A stretch of DNA of 64,000 nucleotides, taken from NCBI GenBank assembly GCA_023423335.1, contig JAFAFU010000045.1:4365-68364 (forward strand), read 5' to 3'. The translations under genes and the position numbers were made by a program. The notes below the pieces were generated by a model. The model ran no database searches. It worked only from the letters and a program-made list of their open reading frames with translations, and was not told the DNA's origin. The stretch comes from Bacillota bacterium. GTDB taxonomy: Bacteria; Bacillota; Clostridia; Lachnospirales; Lachnospiraceae. Position 1 is the first letter of the stretch. Each line of letters starts with the position of its first letter. Below are positions 51,180 to 59,969 of the stretch, piece by piece.

Positions 51180-51764
51180 ATGCGTATTGGATTACTGAGG
51201 CACTTTAAAGTGAATTGCCCCCATAAGAGGTGGATGACCTCCAAAGAGTTCAGGGAATGGTCGGAGAAATACGAGATATCAAAGGTGATAAAGAAAAAGG
51301 TTGAGATGGATGGCATCGAATGGGATATCTGCTATGTCAGTGATCTGCCCAGAGCCATAACAACAGCAAAAGAGGTATATACAGGGAATTTAAAGATTGA
51401 TAAGCTGCTGAGGGAGGTGGATAATGCCCCATTCATCCATACGGAACGCCTGAAGCTTCCCTTTGAGCTCTGGCATGTGTGCGGCAGGCTGGCCTGGTAT
51501 TTCAGGTCGAAAAGCCAGCCTGAGACCATAGAGGGGACAAGGAGGAGAATTTGCCGTTTCCTGGACCGGATTGACTGGTCAAAGGAGAATATTCTCATCG
51601 TTTTCCACGGTTTTATGCTTTATAATTTTCAGAAGGAGCTCCGTAAGCGCGGCTTTAAAGGAGAAAAACTTCGGCTTGTGAAGAATGGGGTTCTGTATGA
51701 ATATGTCAGACAGACAGAAAAGGATGGATTAGAGGATGAAAATCTCACTGATCTGTGTGGGTAA
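51180..51764 (+). CDS. Histidine phosphatase superfamily protein with altered RHG motif
   Basis: 194 residues from ATG 51180 (TTGGAG six bases upstream). The signature L-L-R-H-F-K-V at the start has Phe where the family has Gly (R-H-G). The second catalytic His is in I-V-F-H-G-F-M-L. Acts, if active, as a phosphomonoesterase through a phospho-His. Its 3' end overlaps rlmH by 29 bases, so the two are coupled. Substrate unknown. Confidence 0.82.
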   Translation: MRIGLLRHFKVNCPHKRWMTSKEFREWSEKYEISKVIKKKVEMDGIEWDICYVSDLPRAITTAKEVYTGNLKIDKLLREVDNAPFIHTERLKLPFELWHVCGRLAWYFRSKSQPETIEGTRRRICRFLDRIDWSKENILIVFHGFMLYNFQKELRKRGFKGEKLRLVKNGVLYEYVRQTEKDGLEDENLTDLCG

Positions 51765-52215
51765 ATTAAAGGAAAAGTATCTGGTCATGGGAGTGGAGGA
51801 GTATGCAAAACGTCTTGGCAGATATTGTTCTTTGGAGATGATCGAGCTTACCGATGAGAAGACGCCGGAGAATGCCGGTGAAGCTATGGAGGAGCTGATT
51901 AAGAAGAAGGAGGGGGAACGGATCATAAAAGCCGTAAAGGATGACTCCTTCTGTATCGTCCTGGCAATCGAAGGGAAGCAGCTGACCTCCGTGGAGCTGG
52001 CACAAAAGCTGGATACTCTGGGAGTGAACGGCACCAGCCATATCAGCTTTATCATTGGCGGGTCCCTCGGTCTATCCCCGGAAGTATTAAGCCGGGCGGA
52101 TTATCAGCTGAGCTTTTCTAAAATGACTTTTCCCCATCAGCTGATGCGGATGATATTATTGGAGCAGATATATCGTGCATACCGGATCATCCATAAGCAG
52201 CCCTATCATAAATAA
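51736..52215 (+). CDS. rlmH: 23S rRNA (pseudouridine1915-N3)-methyltransferase
   Basis: 159 residues, SPOUT/alpha-beta-knot fold. Signatures: I-S-L-I-C-V-G-K-L-K-E-K-Y start, F-I-I-G-G-S-L-G-L-S (SAM loop), and the C-terminal L-S-F-S-K-M-T-F-P-H-Q-L-M-R and I-Y-R-A-Y-R-I. Methylates m3-pseudouridine in helix 69. Overlap with the phosphatase suggests coupling. Confidence 0.97.
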   Translation: MKISLICVGKLKEKYLVMGVEEYAKRLGRYCSLEMIELTDEKTPENAGEAMEELIKKKEGERIIKAVKDDSFCIVLAIEGKQLTSVELAQKLDTLGVNGTSHISFIIGGSLGLSPEVLSRADYQLSFSKMTFPHQLMRMILLEQIYRAYRIIHKQPYHK

Positions 52216-52300
52216 ATTCGGCAGTTGCAGGTTGAATTAACAGAGAGGGACAAAGCTTAGAGCACCATTATGTTATTATCATAGAGAGGAGATAATAAGT

Positions 52301-52786
52301 ATGAAGCATTTGGAATTCGCCATAGAGATGGAGCTGGAGGGCCAGCGGTATTATCTTGAACAGGCAGAGATTTTTCAGGACAGTGAACTGAAAACCATAT
52401 TCCTGATTCTTGCGGATGCTGAGAAGGAGCATGCAGCACTGTTACTCCGGAGAAAGAATGAGGAACCGGTTATTTTAAAGGAGGAAAGTATTCTTCCAGG
52501 AATGAAATCCATCTTCAGGGAATTGCCCCGATTTAAGGAGGATGAAATAAAAGCGGCAAAGCAGCTGGATGTTTACCGGTTTGCCGCCCTGCAGGAAGAG
52601 AAGAGCATTGACCTCTATCAGGGCATGTTGGAGGAGGTCACGGACCCCAGGGATAAGGAACTCTTTGCCTTCCTGGTAAAAGAGGAAAAGGAGCATCTTA
52701 TTCTGTTTGAGGAACTGGTTACGATGCTGACACGCCCTGAAGAGTGGGTAGAATCCGCGGAGTTCGGAATTAGGGAAGAATATTAA
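52301..52786 (+). CDS. Ferritin-like / rubrerythrin-domain protein
   Basis: 161 residues forming a four-helix bundle with two E-x-x-H iron sites: D-A-E-K-E-H-A (about 48-54) and E-E-K-E-H-L (about 132-137), plus paired Glu in F-A-I-E-M-E-L-E-G and L-Q-E-E-K-S. No rubredoxin-like tail. Likely a diiron oxidase/peroxidase or iron store. AGAGGAG precedes the ATG. The 3' end overlaps the convergent DUF1062 gene by 17 bases. Confidence 0.88.
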   Translation: MKHLEFAIEMELEGQRYYLEQAEIFQDSELKTIFLILADAEKEHAALLLRRKNEEPVILKEESILPGMKSIFRELPRFKEDEIKAAKQLDVYRFAALQEEKSIDLYQGMLEEVTDPRDKELFAFLVKEEKEHLILFEELVTMLTRPEEWVESAEFGIREEY

Positions 52787-53339
52787 GGATTATGCCGTTT
52801 GACGGAAGCTCCTTCCCGGGATCATGACCTCCCTTTATACAGATTTTGTGCTGATCCGCCAGTTTTTTGATCACTTCCCTCGAAACCTGGAGCTTATGGC
52901 TGAGAAGCTTATCCAGACGGATACGAAGGGGATAATTACATAGAATTTCGATTTCCACAGCCTCCTCTAAATCGAGGAGGCTGAAATTGTCTCCGTGGAT
53001 CTCAAGAGTTAGACTGTTATAATCCATGAAGAACCGGTTTTTGTTATGAACAGGCATATGAAATGCGTACCTTTCGGCAAGCTCCGGATCATTATGAAGG
53101 AATTTCCTATAAAGCTCTTTGTCTATTGTTTTAGCGTCTTTGCGGGATAAAATCTCCATGTTCCGGATAGTTTTACATTTTTGGCATTGATAAATTAACC
53201 ATACGTCAATATGGTTTTTGTTCGCATTGACCCGGAAATTCTTACTGCATTCATACCTGGAACGGCCGCCGCATTTTGGACAATTCTTGATTATTGCAGG
53301 AAGAGAGGAGGGGACAATCGTCCATTGATATTTTTTCAT
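52770..53339 (-). CDS. DUF1062 family protein
   Basis: 189 residues. N-terminal zinc ribbon of C-P-K-C (about 20-23) and C-Q-K-C (about 52-55), then a helical half. Matches the DUF1062 arrangement; function unknown. The C-terminus (H-K-L-Q-V-S-R-E-V-I-K-K-L) resembles an S4-like RNA-binding helix pattern. GGAG precedes the ATG. The region 53340-53631 upstream has no convincing gene (a 62-codon minus frame at 53352-53540 lacks a ribosome site). Confidence 0.82.
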   Translation of the reverse strand: MKKYQWTIVPSSLPAIIKNCPKCGGRSRYECSKNFRVNANKNHIDVWLIYQCQKCKTIRNMEILSRKDAKTIDKELYRKFLHNDPELAERYAFHMPVHNKNRFFMDYNSLTLEIHGDNFSLLDLEEAVEIEILCNYPLRIRLDKLLSHKLQVSREVIKKLADQHKICIKGGHDPGKELPSNGIILNILP

Positions 53340-53631
53340 TATGACACTCCATCACTTAATCATGGCCGCAGCAAACAATCCATCCAAAGTAGGGATCGGC
53401 AAAATCATGTCTGCTGCTGTAATTAACAAGATCCAGATTAGTCGTGATCGGGTGTTGTCATAATAGCTCCCCTCTGCCGATATACGGCTCAAATTCAAAA
53501 TGAAGTCCGTAGTTCGTATTGAAAGGTATTCTTTATTCATACGGAGTATCTTCGGATTATTAATCCCAGTTTACCATGGAGGTATTGATTGAATAAACCT
53601 CATACTTGATTCTAATAAAGTTTAAGACAAA

Positions 53632-53660
53632 AGAAGAACTGTTAATAAACAGTTCTTCTA
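53632..53660 (-). terminator. Terminator of the CD3324-family gene
   Basis: Perfect 12-bp stem AGAAGAACTGTT-AATA-AACAGTTCTTCT; on the minus strand it runs into TTTTGT. Confidence 0.75.
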
Positions 53661-53691
53661 TCATTCATATTAACAGACCGCGCTTTTGTAC

Positions 53692-53973
53692 TTATTTCGG
53701 CCCTTTGTTTTTTCCCTGTAAAAGGATACGTTGTATACTCTTTATTGACAGAAAATATTCTTCGGCAAGTTCGGCAGCACAAGCGCCGTTCCTGAATTTC
53801 TCATATATATCGGCATCTCTTTGCCGGATTTCATTTTTGATATTTGTAGTCGTACCCCATTCCCTATGGTTGGACTGCTTCTTTGGAATATACAAATATT
53901 GTCCGTCCGCATATTCCTGGAGCTGCTCCAGAAGTTCACGAGGTAGGATACAGTCTGCCTTCACATAGCCCAT
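53692..53973 (-). CDS. CD3324-family helix-turn-helix protein
   Basis: 93 residues from ATG 53973 (AAGGAGG; the frame extends to 54009 without a site). Recognised by Y-V-K-A-D-C-I-L-P-R-E-L-L-E, G-Q-Y-L-Y-I-P-K-K, and the C-terminal HTH A-E-L-A-E-E-Y-F-L-S-I-K-S-I-Q-R-I. Short putative DNA-binding regulators of clostridia; target unknown. Confidence 0.85.
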   Translation of the reverse strand: MGYVKADCILPRELLEQLQEYADGQYLYIPKKQSNHREWGTTTNIKNEIRQRDADIYEKFRNGACAAELAEEYFLSIKSIQRILLQGKNKGPK

Positions 53974-54153
53974 ATTGCTCCTCCTTATATTTGATACCCG
54001 GATGAGCAAAAGCTATTGATTAACACAATGATATTGATCTTTGCAAGCATGCCTGCAAAAGGATATTAATGCAATAGCCTCTGCTATGCGTTCTTAACAT
54101 ATCTTCTCATAGATACCTCCGTTTGGCCGCTCTGCGGCGATATTTTCTATAAA

Positions 54154-54205
54154 CAAAAAGCCATCCGGCCGGGAGGGGTTCATTCCTCCGACAACCGGAT
54201 GGCTT
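54154..54205 (-). terminator. Terminator of the cold-shock gene
   Basis: AAGCCATCCGG (54158-54168) pairs with CCGGATGGCTT (54195-54205), with an inner GGAGG/CCTCC pairing; on the minus strand it ends in TTTTTG. Confidence 0.88.
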
Positions 54206-54223
54206 ATGTTTTACGGCATCAGA

Positions 54224-54427
54224 CTATGCTAATGTTACATTAACAGCCTGCATACCGCGCTGGCCGCGCTCAAGATCAAACATAACTTTCTGGCCTTCTT
54301 CTAAAGTCTTGAAACCGTTAGAAGCAATACCGGAGAAGTGTACGAATACATCCTCACCACCGTTATCGTTAGTGATGAAACCAAAACCCTTTTGTGCGTT
54401 AAACCATTTTACTGTACCTTTGTTCAT
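54224..54427 (-). CDS. Cold-shock protein, CspA family
   Basis: 67 residues, single OB fold. RNP1 K-G-F-G-F-I (14-19) and RNP2 V-F-V-H-F (about 27-31), start M-N-K-G-T-V-K-W-F-N. Single-stranded RNA/DNA chaperone. Codon use is that of a highly expressed gene. AGGAGG precedes the ATG. Its leader carries a large intrinsic terminator-like hairpin. Confidence 0.97.
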   Translation of the reverse strand: MNKGTVKWFNAQKGFGFITNDNGGEDVFVHFSGIASNGFKTLEEGQKVMFDLERGQRGMQAVNVTLA

Positions 54428-54467
54428 GAAAGATACCTCCTAAATATTATTTTGTATTATTGTTCAT

Positions 54468-54525
54468 AAAAAATCACATATTTTTGTAAATCATTAATGT
54501 TATAATGACTTACAAAAATATGTGA
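54468..54525 (-). promoter_or_regulatory. Cold-shock leader hairpin with T-run (putative attenuator)
   Basis: The arms 54474-54496 and 54503-54525 pair over 23 bp with a single mismatch and a six-base loop, AT-rich. On the minus strand six Ts (54468-54473) follow directly. It lies between the promoter and the ribosome site, about 25-80 nt into the transcript, so it can end transcription before the gene. Confidence 0.8.
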
Positions 54526-54556
54526 GTTCATACATGACATCTAAAATACAATAATA

Positions 54557-54585
54557 AATATAACATGATTAATTGCTATTGTAAA
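54557..54585 (-). promoter_or_regulatory. Cold-shock gene promoter
   Basis: On the minus strand TTTACA (54580-54585), 17-base spacer, TATATT (54557-54562). Start of transcription near 54550, a 120-base leader. Confidence 0.72.
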
Positions 54586-54755
54586 GACCTATTTTCAGAT
54601 TATTATACAAAATTTATATCTTTTCTATTGAAAGAAGTAGTTTATGGAAGGTACCTATACCTTGGAAAAGTCGGATAGGGCTGTTTTGAACAGCCCCCGA
54701 AGTTGAGTGTATTGCTGATACAATAGATCGGTCCGGCCAGAAAACAGCCCGAAGC

Positions 54756-55397
54756 TTACATGAAGCCGAAGTATCTCATGATACCGATAAACATTCCGTA
54801 TGCAAAACCATATTGATTATCCCTTAATTTTTGTGCGTCGGAGGAATTGGTCAGATAACCCATTTCAACCAGCAGGGAGGGCATTGTGGTTCTTCTGAGT
54901 ACATATAAGGACTGGTTTACCCGGATACCGTTATTTCTTGTACCGACGGTCTGGACAATCCCATCCATGATTTGCTGGGCCATCCAGTTTGCCTGTGTAC
55001 CTAACTGGTAGATATAGACTTCGGTGCCGTTAATCGCCGGATTCGGGTTTGCATTACAGTGAATGCTGATAAAATAATTTGCCGGCCATTCATTTGCCAG
55101 ACGAACTCTTTCCTGGAGACTGGTGGCATTGTTGGTCCCGAGAACAGTGGTAGGTGTGGGCCTTGACAAGCGGGCCTCAAATCTGGGATCAGCATTCAAA
55201 AGATTGGCCAGATAGACTCCTACCTGGTAAGTAATGTCCTGTTCAAACAAACCATTGCCCACAGCTCCGGCATTATGGTAGCCGGTTGGGTTGTGACCCT
55301 GGTCTATGAAGATATTAATAGCCAAAGGAATACTTCCTTTCTTCATATATTGTGCAGATTGATCGCAGGAATATTTAATAATGCCTATCCCAGACAA
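54756..55397 (-). CDS. N-acetylmuramoyl-L-alanine amidase (Amidase_3)
   Basis: 213 residues from TTG 55397 (AGGA nine bases upstream; ATG 55346 has no site). Zinc amidase: I-D-Q-G-H-N (His ligand), a Glu ligand in F-E-Q-D-I, F-I-S-I-H-C-N-A (second His), and the catalytic Glu in V-E-M-G-Y-L-T-N. Cuts the peptide off peptidoglycan glycan strands. No signal peptide is visible and there is no binding domain, so it may leave by lysis or act in sporulation. Confidence 0.88.
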   Translation of the reverse strand: MSGIGIIKYSCDQSAQYMKKGSIPLAINIFIDQGHNPTGYHNAGAVGNGLFEQDITYQVGVYLANLLNADPRFEARLSRPTPTTVLGTNNATSLQERVRLANEWPANYFISIHCNANPNPAINGTEVYIYQLGTQANWMAQQIMDGIVQTVGTRNNGIRVNQSLYVLRRTTMPSLLVEMGYLTNSSDAQKLRDNQYGFAYGMFIGIMRYFGFM

Positions 55398-55557
55398 ACC
55401 TGCCTATCCTGTATGGTATATCATATTCTTTTTATGGTAATATGTTACTCAAAAAGGAAATCCAATCTTATGCAATGGAAAATACAAAAAAAATATGATA
55501 TAATCAAAGCATGTGAGCATGAGACTTTCGGACAGGCTATGAAATGCGAGGGCATAT

Positions 55558-56598
55558 ATGGGAAGATGGATCAGAAGCATAAAGAAAAACAGGGTTATCT
55601 CCATTGCATTGGTCAGCAGTATTGCAGTGGGATGTGTCATTATATTAATCGGTATGTCCTTTTATAAGAACAGGATTGCAGGGATTGCGTCTGCAGACAC
55701 GGTGAGCTATCATAAATACCAGTATCATTATGCCATTATCTCAGAGGAAGAGGATGCACCCTTTTGGGAGGCAATTTATCAGGGAGCCTTGGAGAAGGGA
55801 AATGAACAGGAGGTCTATATTGAGAAAATGGGCAGCAATCTCTCCGTATCCTATTCCCTGAAGGATCTTATGACGATCGCCATAGCCTCTAAGGTAGACG
55901 GCATAATTATTGAGCCGAACGGGGAGGAAGACATATCAAACCTTATTAACCAGGCGGAAGCCGCAGGTATTCCTGTAGTAACCGTATTGAAGGATGCCCC
56001 GGAAAGCAGCCGCAAGAGCTTCGTCGGAATCAACAGCTATAATCAGGGGCAGACCTATGGCAAACAGGTACGGGAGGTCGTCGGAGAAGGCAGGAAAAAG
56101 GTTACCGTATTATTGAATTCTGACAGCAGGGAAGCCACCCAGAATACCATCTATTCTAATATTACCGAGATGGTGGTGGGCATGGGGGTAGAAGTGGAAT
56201 CGGCCCTGGTAAATGCCCAGAGCACCTTCAGCTCGGAAGAGGATATCCGTGAGATCATCATGTCCAACAATCCGCCGGAGGTTCTGGTATGCCTTACAGC
56301 GATTGATACCCTGAGTGCTTATCAGGCAGTCGTAGATTATAATATGGTTGGAGATATCGATATCATCGGGTATTATGATTCAGACCTGATATTAAGCGCT
56401 ATCGAAAAGAGCGTGATCCACTCTACCATGATGATTGACGCGAAACAAATGGGCGCTTACTGCGTTGAGGCTTTGACGGAATACAGGCAGAATGGTCAGG
56501 TAAACGATTATTTCTCGGTAGATATCAGCGTCATAAACAGGAACAATGTCCGGGAATATATGGAAAACAAGAAGCAGGAAGAGGAAAAACAGCAGTAA
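55558..56598 (+). CDS. Membrane-anchored sugar-binding (LacI/ChvE-type) sensor protein
   Basis: 346 residues. An uncleaved-looking signal anchor at 13-35 (V-I-S-I-A-L-V-S-S-I-A-V-G-C-V-I-I-L-I) follows basic R-S-I-K-K-N-R; no lipobox in good position. The rest is a Peripla_BP_4 fold with two lobes (about 55-330). It precedes the kinase gene by 50 bases. This arrangement suggests an extracytoplasmic ligand receptor that presents sugar to the kinase, not a transport subunit. Confidence 0.85.
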   Translation: MGRWIRSIKKNRVISIALVSSIAVGCVIILIGMSFYKNRIAGIASADTVSYHKYQYHYAIISEEEDAPFWEAIYQGALEKGNEQEVYIEKMGSNLSVSYSLKDLMTIAIASKVDGIIIEPNGEEDISNLINQAEAAGIPVVTVLKDAPESSRKSFVGINSYNQGQTYGKQVREVVGEGRKKVTVLLNSDSREATQNTIYSNITEMVVGMGVEVESALVNAQSTFSSEEDIREIIMSNNPPEVLVCLTAIDTLSAYQAVVDYNMVGDIDIIGYYDSDLILSAIEKSVIHSTMMIDAKQMGAYCVEALTEYRQNGQVNDYFSVDISVINRNNVREYMENKKQEEEKQQ

Positions 56599-56647
56599 TT
56601 CACTTGAGAGCAGGGGATAAGCCTGAGGCCAATCAATGAGGTAGCAT

Positions 56648-58189
56648 ATGAGAAAGAAATTAATCAAAGGATCCATCCGGTTAAGACTGGTATTGGTATT
56701 TGCTTTTACTACAGGTGTAGTATTTTTTGCCAACATGTTTATGTACTATAACATCAACCGGTCTATTAATACGATTGATAAGGTCTATGTCAGCAACATA
56801 GGACTAAATGAGCTGCTGGATTCCCTTTCAATGCTGCAGGACTATGTCCATGAATATCTGAATACGAAGACTACGGATTCCTTAGAGAACTATTACCGGA
56901 GCGAGCAGAACTACCGGGATCTGATTGATGACCTCAAGGCGGATGCGGCAGATAACGATATGCTGATCATGCAGAAGAACATCAAGAATATGTCAATGAC
57001 TTACCTTGACCTGGTGGGTCAGACCGTGGATGCCAAGAGGGGCAGGAACATTGAAAAATTAAAGTTGAAGGATGAAGAAGCTACCAGCATGTACAACTAT
57101 ATCAGGACCTATATCAATAACCTGAATAATGTACAGTTTAAATATAACGCCAATAATTATGAGCTGTTACGGATGTCCTTAAGCTACCTGGAGGTAATAT
57201 CCACATCCGTATTACTGGTAATCATGGTGTTCAATGTAGTTCTGATCATCATTGTGACCAGAAATATTACCGGTCCGCTGATGAGGCTGACTGAGGCTGC
57301 CAATGAGGTGGCGGCAGGTAATTTCGAAGTGGATCTGGTCCATGTGGAATCCTCGGATGAAGTGGAGATCGTGACAAAGGCGTTCAATACCATGACTGTC
57401 AGCATCCACCAGTATATCATGAAAACCAGGGAAAGCATGGAATTGGAAAGCCGGATGAAGGAAAAGGAATTGATCATGACAAACCATTTAAAGGATGCGC
57501 AATTAAAATATCTGCAGGCCCAGATCAATCCCCACTTTCTGTTTAATACGCTGAATGCCGGTGCCCAGCTGGCTATGATGGAGGGGGCGGACAAAACAAC
57601 CCTGTTCATCGAAAATATGGCGGATTTCTTCCGGTTCAATATGAAGAGTTTTGACCAGGACTCTACGATACGGGATGAGATTAAGCTGGTAGACAGTTAT
57701 ATTTATATTCTGAATGTCCGGTTTGCCGGTGGGATTCATTTTAATAAAGAGATAGATGACAGTGTTCTTGACGTACGGGTGCCCAGCATGATTTTACAGC
57801 CCGTGGTGGAAAATGCTGTGAACTACGGAATCAGGGACATTGAATATGAAGGAGAAATTCGGCTGACTGTCAGTAACGAGGGGAATGGGATTGACATTGC
57901 CATATCGGACAATGGTACCGGGATGGATCAGGATACGATTGACCGGGTAATGAGAGCTACCTTAGAGGGAGGCAAACCCTCCGGTGATGTCAATATTACA
58001 AAGGATTCCAATGGAATTGGTCTGGGCAATGTTATCAACCGGCTCAGACTGTATTATGACCAGGAGGATATATTTGAGATACACAGCTCCGGACGCTTCC
58101 AGGGTACCAGGGTGACCATACACATTCCCCGGAAGAAGGAACTCCCTAAGGAGATTATCGAGGAAGTTCCTGCGGATATCTATATGTAA
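56648..58189 (+). CDS. YesM-type sensor histidine kinase
   Basis: 513 residues: membrane helix about 18-40, extracellular loop (about 40-180), second helix about 185-208, HAMP (210-262), His_kinase domain with the phosphorylation motif I-N-P-H-F-L-F-N-T-L (H296), and ATPase with N-A-V-N-Y-G-I (N-box) and G-I-G-L-G-N-V. Partner of the AraC-type response regulator that follows 39 bases on. Confidence 0.95.
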   Translation: MRKKLIKGSIRLRLVLVFAFTTGVVFFANMFMYYNINRSINTIDKVYVSNIGLNELLDSLSMLQDYVHEYLNTKTTDSLENYYRSEQNYRDLIDDLKADAADNDMLIMQKNIKNMSMTYLDLVGQTVDAKRGRNIEKLKLKDEEATSMYNYIRTYINNLNNVQFKYNANNYELLRMSLSYLEVISTSVLLVIMVFNVVLIIIVTRNITGPLMRLTEAANEVAAGNFEVDLVHVESSDEVEIVTKAFNTMTVSIHQYIMKTRESMELESRMKEKELIMTNHLKDAQLKYLQAQINPHFLFNTLNAGAQLAMMEGADKTTLFIENMADFFRFNMKSFDQDSTIRDEIKLVDSYIYILNVRFAGGIHFNKEIDDSVLDVRVPSMILQPVVENAVNYGIRDIEYEGEIRLTVSNEGNGIDIAISDNGTGMDQDTIDRVMRATLEGGKPSGDVNITKDSNGIGLGNVINRLRLYYDQEDIFEIHSSGRFQGTRVTIHIPRKKELPKEIIEEVPADIYM

Positions 58190-58228
58190 CCATTTCAATG
58201 ATTGCGATTATGCGGATAGGAGTATCGA

Positions 58229-59824
58229 ATGTATAAAATTATGCTGGCAGACGACGAAGGTATCGTAATTGATTCCCTGAAATTCATTATAGAAAAGAAT
58301 TTTGGAGAAAGCTGCACCGTGGAATCAGCCCCCACCGGCAGGAGCGTAATTGAGCTGGCAGAAAAGTTCAAGCCGGATATCGCCATTATGGATATTCAGA
58401 TGCCAGGCATCAACGGGATTGAAGCCATGAAAGAGATAAGGAAAACCAACGGGTCTATTATATTCATTGTCATGACGGCCTTCGATAAATTCAATTATGC
58501 CAAGGAAGCGATTAATCTTGGGGTTCTGGAATATCTGACGAAGCCGGTGAACCAGTCGGTTATTACCCAGGTACTAAAGAAGGCAATGGATCATATCGAT
58601 GCGGAACGTAATAAACGAAGCAATGATCTCTTGATCCGTGAGAAGCTGGAGATTGTCATACCGATTATTGAGAGTGATTTTATCTATGCCGTATTATCCG
58701 GAGACGATTTTGCAAGGGAGAAGGATAACTTCCGTAACCTGCTGGGAATCAAGGAAGACCACGGGATGATAATGGTTATGGAATTCGGAGATTCCCTGGT
58801 GGACGGAACATTGACCAATCCGGTTGGAATCAGTGTGAAGGCCCAGTCTTTCTACTCAACGATACGGGAGAGTCTGAAGGAGGAGCTGAACGGTATTGTC
58901 GGACCCATCATGGTCAATAAGATCGTTGTGTTCCTCCCCTGCGATAAGCCGCAGCTGGAATATGATGAACGTATCATGCTGATAGAAAAATCCAGAAGGC
59001 TGATCAGGGAGCTGACCAAGCGGATCGATGTCCAGTTCAAGATTGGTATCGGTTCGGTCACACCACTGCACAAGCTGTCGGATTCCTATAAGGAAGCCAT
59101 CAATGCGGCACGAAACAGCAAGGGCAGGGTTGCCCATGTCAAGGATTTGCCGATTGGCTGTGAATATGAAGAGGATTATCCCATCGAGACAGAGAGTGCC
59201 CTGTTTGACCGGATTGAAAAGGGAGATCTGGATGGGACGAAGACGGAAGCGAATCTGTTTTTTGACTGGATGGTGGAGCATTATCCCGACTGTGAGATGG
59301 ACATTAAGCTGAAGGTATTGGAATTTATCCTTTTTGCAGAGCAGAAAGCATTCCTGAGCGGCGGTATGACGTATTATTTCAGGTATCGTAAGGATTACCT
59401 GCAGACGATAATCGGGATGGACAGCTATGAACAGCTGCGCAAATGGTTTATCGATAAGGTAACTGAGGCCTGCCGGAATATCATAACGAAGCGGGAAGAA
59501 CAGGCCAGCGGCATTATAAAGAAGGCAAAAACCTTTATTGAGGAAAATTATCATAAGGATATTTCCCTGGATGAGGTATCAAGGATCGTGGATATCAGCC
59601 CGTATTATTTCAGTAAGCTGTTTAAGGAGGAAACGGGAGAGAATTTCATTGAATATCTGACCGGCATCCGGATCGAGAAGGCGAAAAGACTACTTCAGAA
59701 CAGAGATATGAGCATAAAAAACATCTGTGCGGACACAGGCTATAGTGACCCGAATTATTTCAGCAGAATATTTAAGAAACAGGTAGGTGCGACTCCGACA
59801 GAATATAGGGAGAAGTTTATTTAG
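58229..59824 (+). CDS. YesN-type response regulator (receiver plus AraC DNA binding)
   Basis: 531 residues: receiver 1-120 with D55 in I-M-D-I-Q-M-P-G and K105 in Y-L-T-K-P, a long middle domain (about 150-420), and the C-terminal AraC double HTH (about 430-530, with Y-S-D-P-N-Y-F-S-R-I-F-K-K and final T-P-T-E-Y-R-E-K). Expected to activate the binding-protein and ABC transport genes that follow. Confidence 0.95.
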   Translation: MYKIMLADDEGIVIDSLKFIIEKNFGESCTVESAPTGRSVIELAEKFKPDIAIMDIQMPGINGIEAMKEIRKTNGSIIFIVMTAFDKFNYAKEAINLGVLEYLTKPVNQSVITQVLKKAMDHIDAERNKRSNDLLIREKLEIVIPIIESDFIYAVLSGDDFAREKDNFRNLLGIKEDHGMIMVMEFGDSLVDGTLTNPVGISVKAQSFYSTIRESLKEELNGIVGPIMVNKIVVFLPCDKPQLEYDERIMLIEKSRRLIRELTKRIDVQFKIGIGSVTPLHKLSDSYKEAINAARNSKGRVAHVKDLPIGCEYEEDYPIETESALFDRIEKGDLDGTKTEANLFFDWMVEHYPDCEMDIKLKVLEFILFAEQKAFLSGGMTYYFRYRKDYLQTIIGMDSYEQLRKWFIDKVTEACRNIITKREEQASGIIKKAKTFIEENYHKDISLDEVSRIVDISPYYFSKLFKEETGENFIEYLTGIRIEKAKRLLQNRDMSIKNICADTGYSDPNYFSRIFKKQVGATPTEYREKFI

Positions 59825-59859
59825 TATATCGTCCACAAATTAACTGGACCGATATACTG

Positions 59860-59883
59860 GTACAATGTTAGCGAACATTGTAC
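59860..59883 (+). promoter_or_regulatory. Perfect dyad between regulator and binding-protein genes
   Basis: GTACAATGTT-AGCG-AACATTGTAC, a 10-4-10 palindrome, flanked by TTAACTGG/CCAGTTTAA. No T-run, so it may be an operator or an mRNA hairpin. Confidence 0.5.
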
Positions 59884-59969
59884 TTGGGTTAAGCCAGTTT
59901 AACTGCGTTATCACACGGTATATTAGTGTCTGCAGGAAGAAGCGGCAGGCTACAAGGAGGTAGGTTGTT

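Noticed and set aside
53352..53540. 62-codon minus-strand frame upstream of the DUF1062 gene
   Set aside because: No Shine-Dalgarno and no family features; treated as non-coding.
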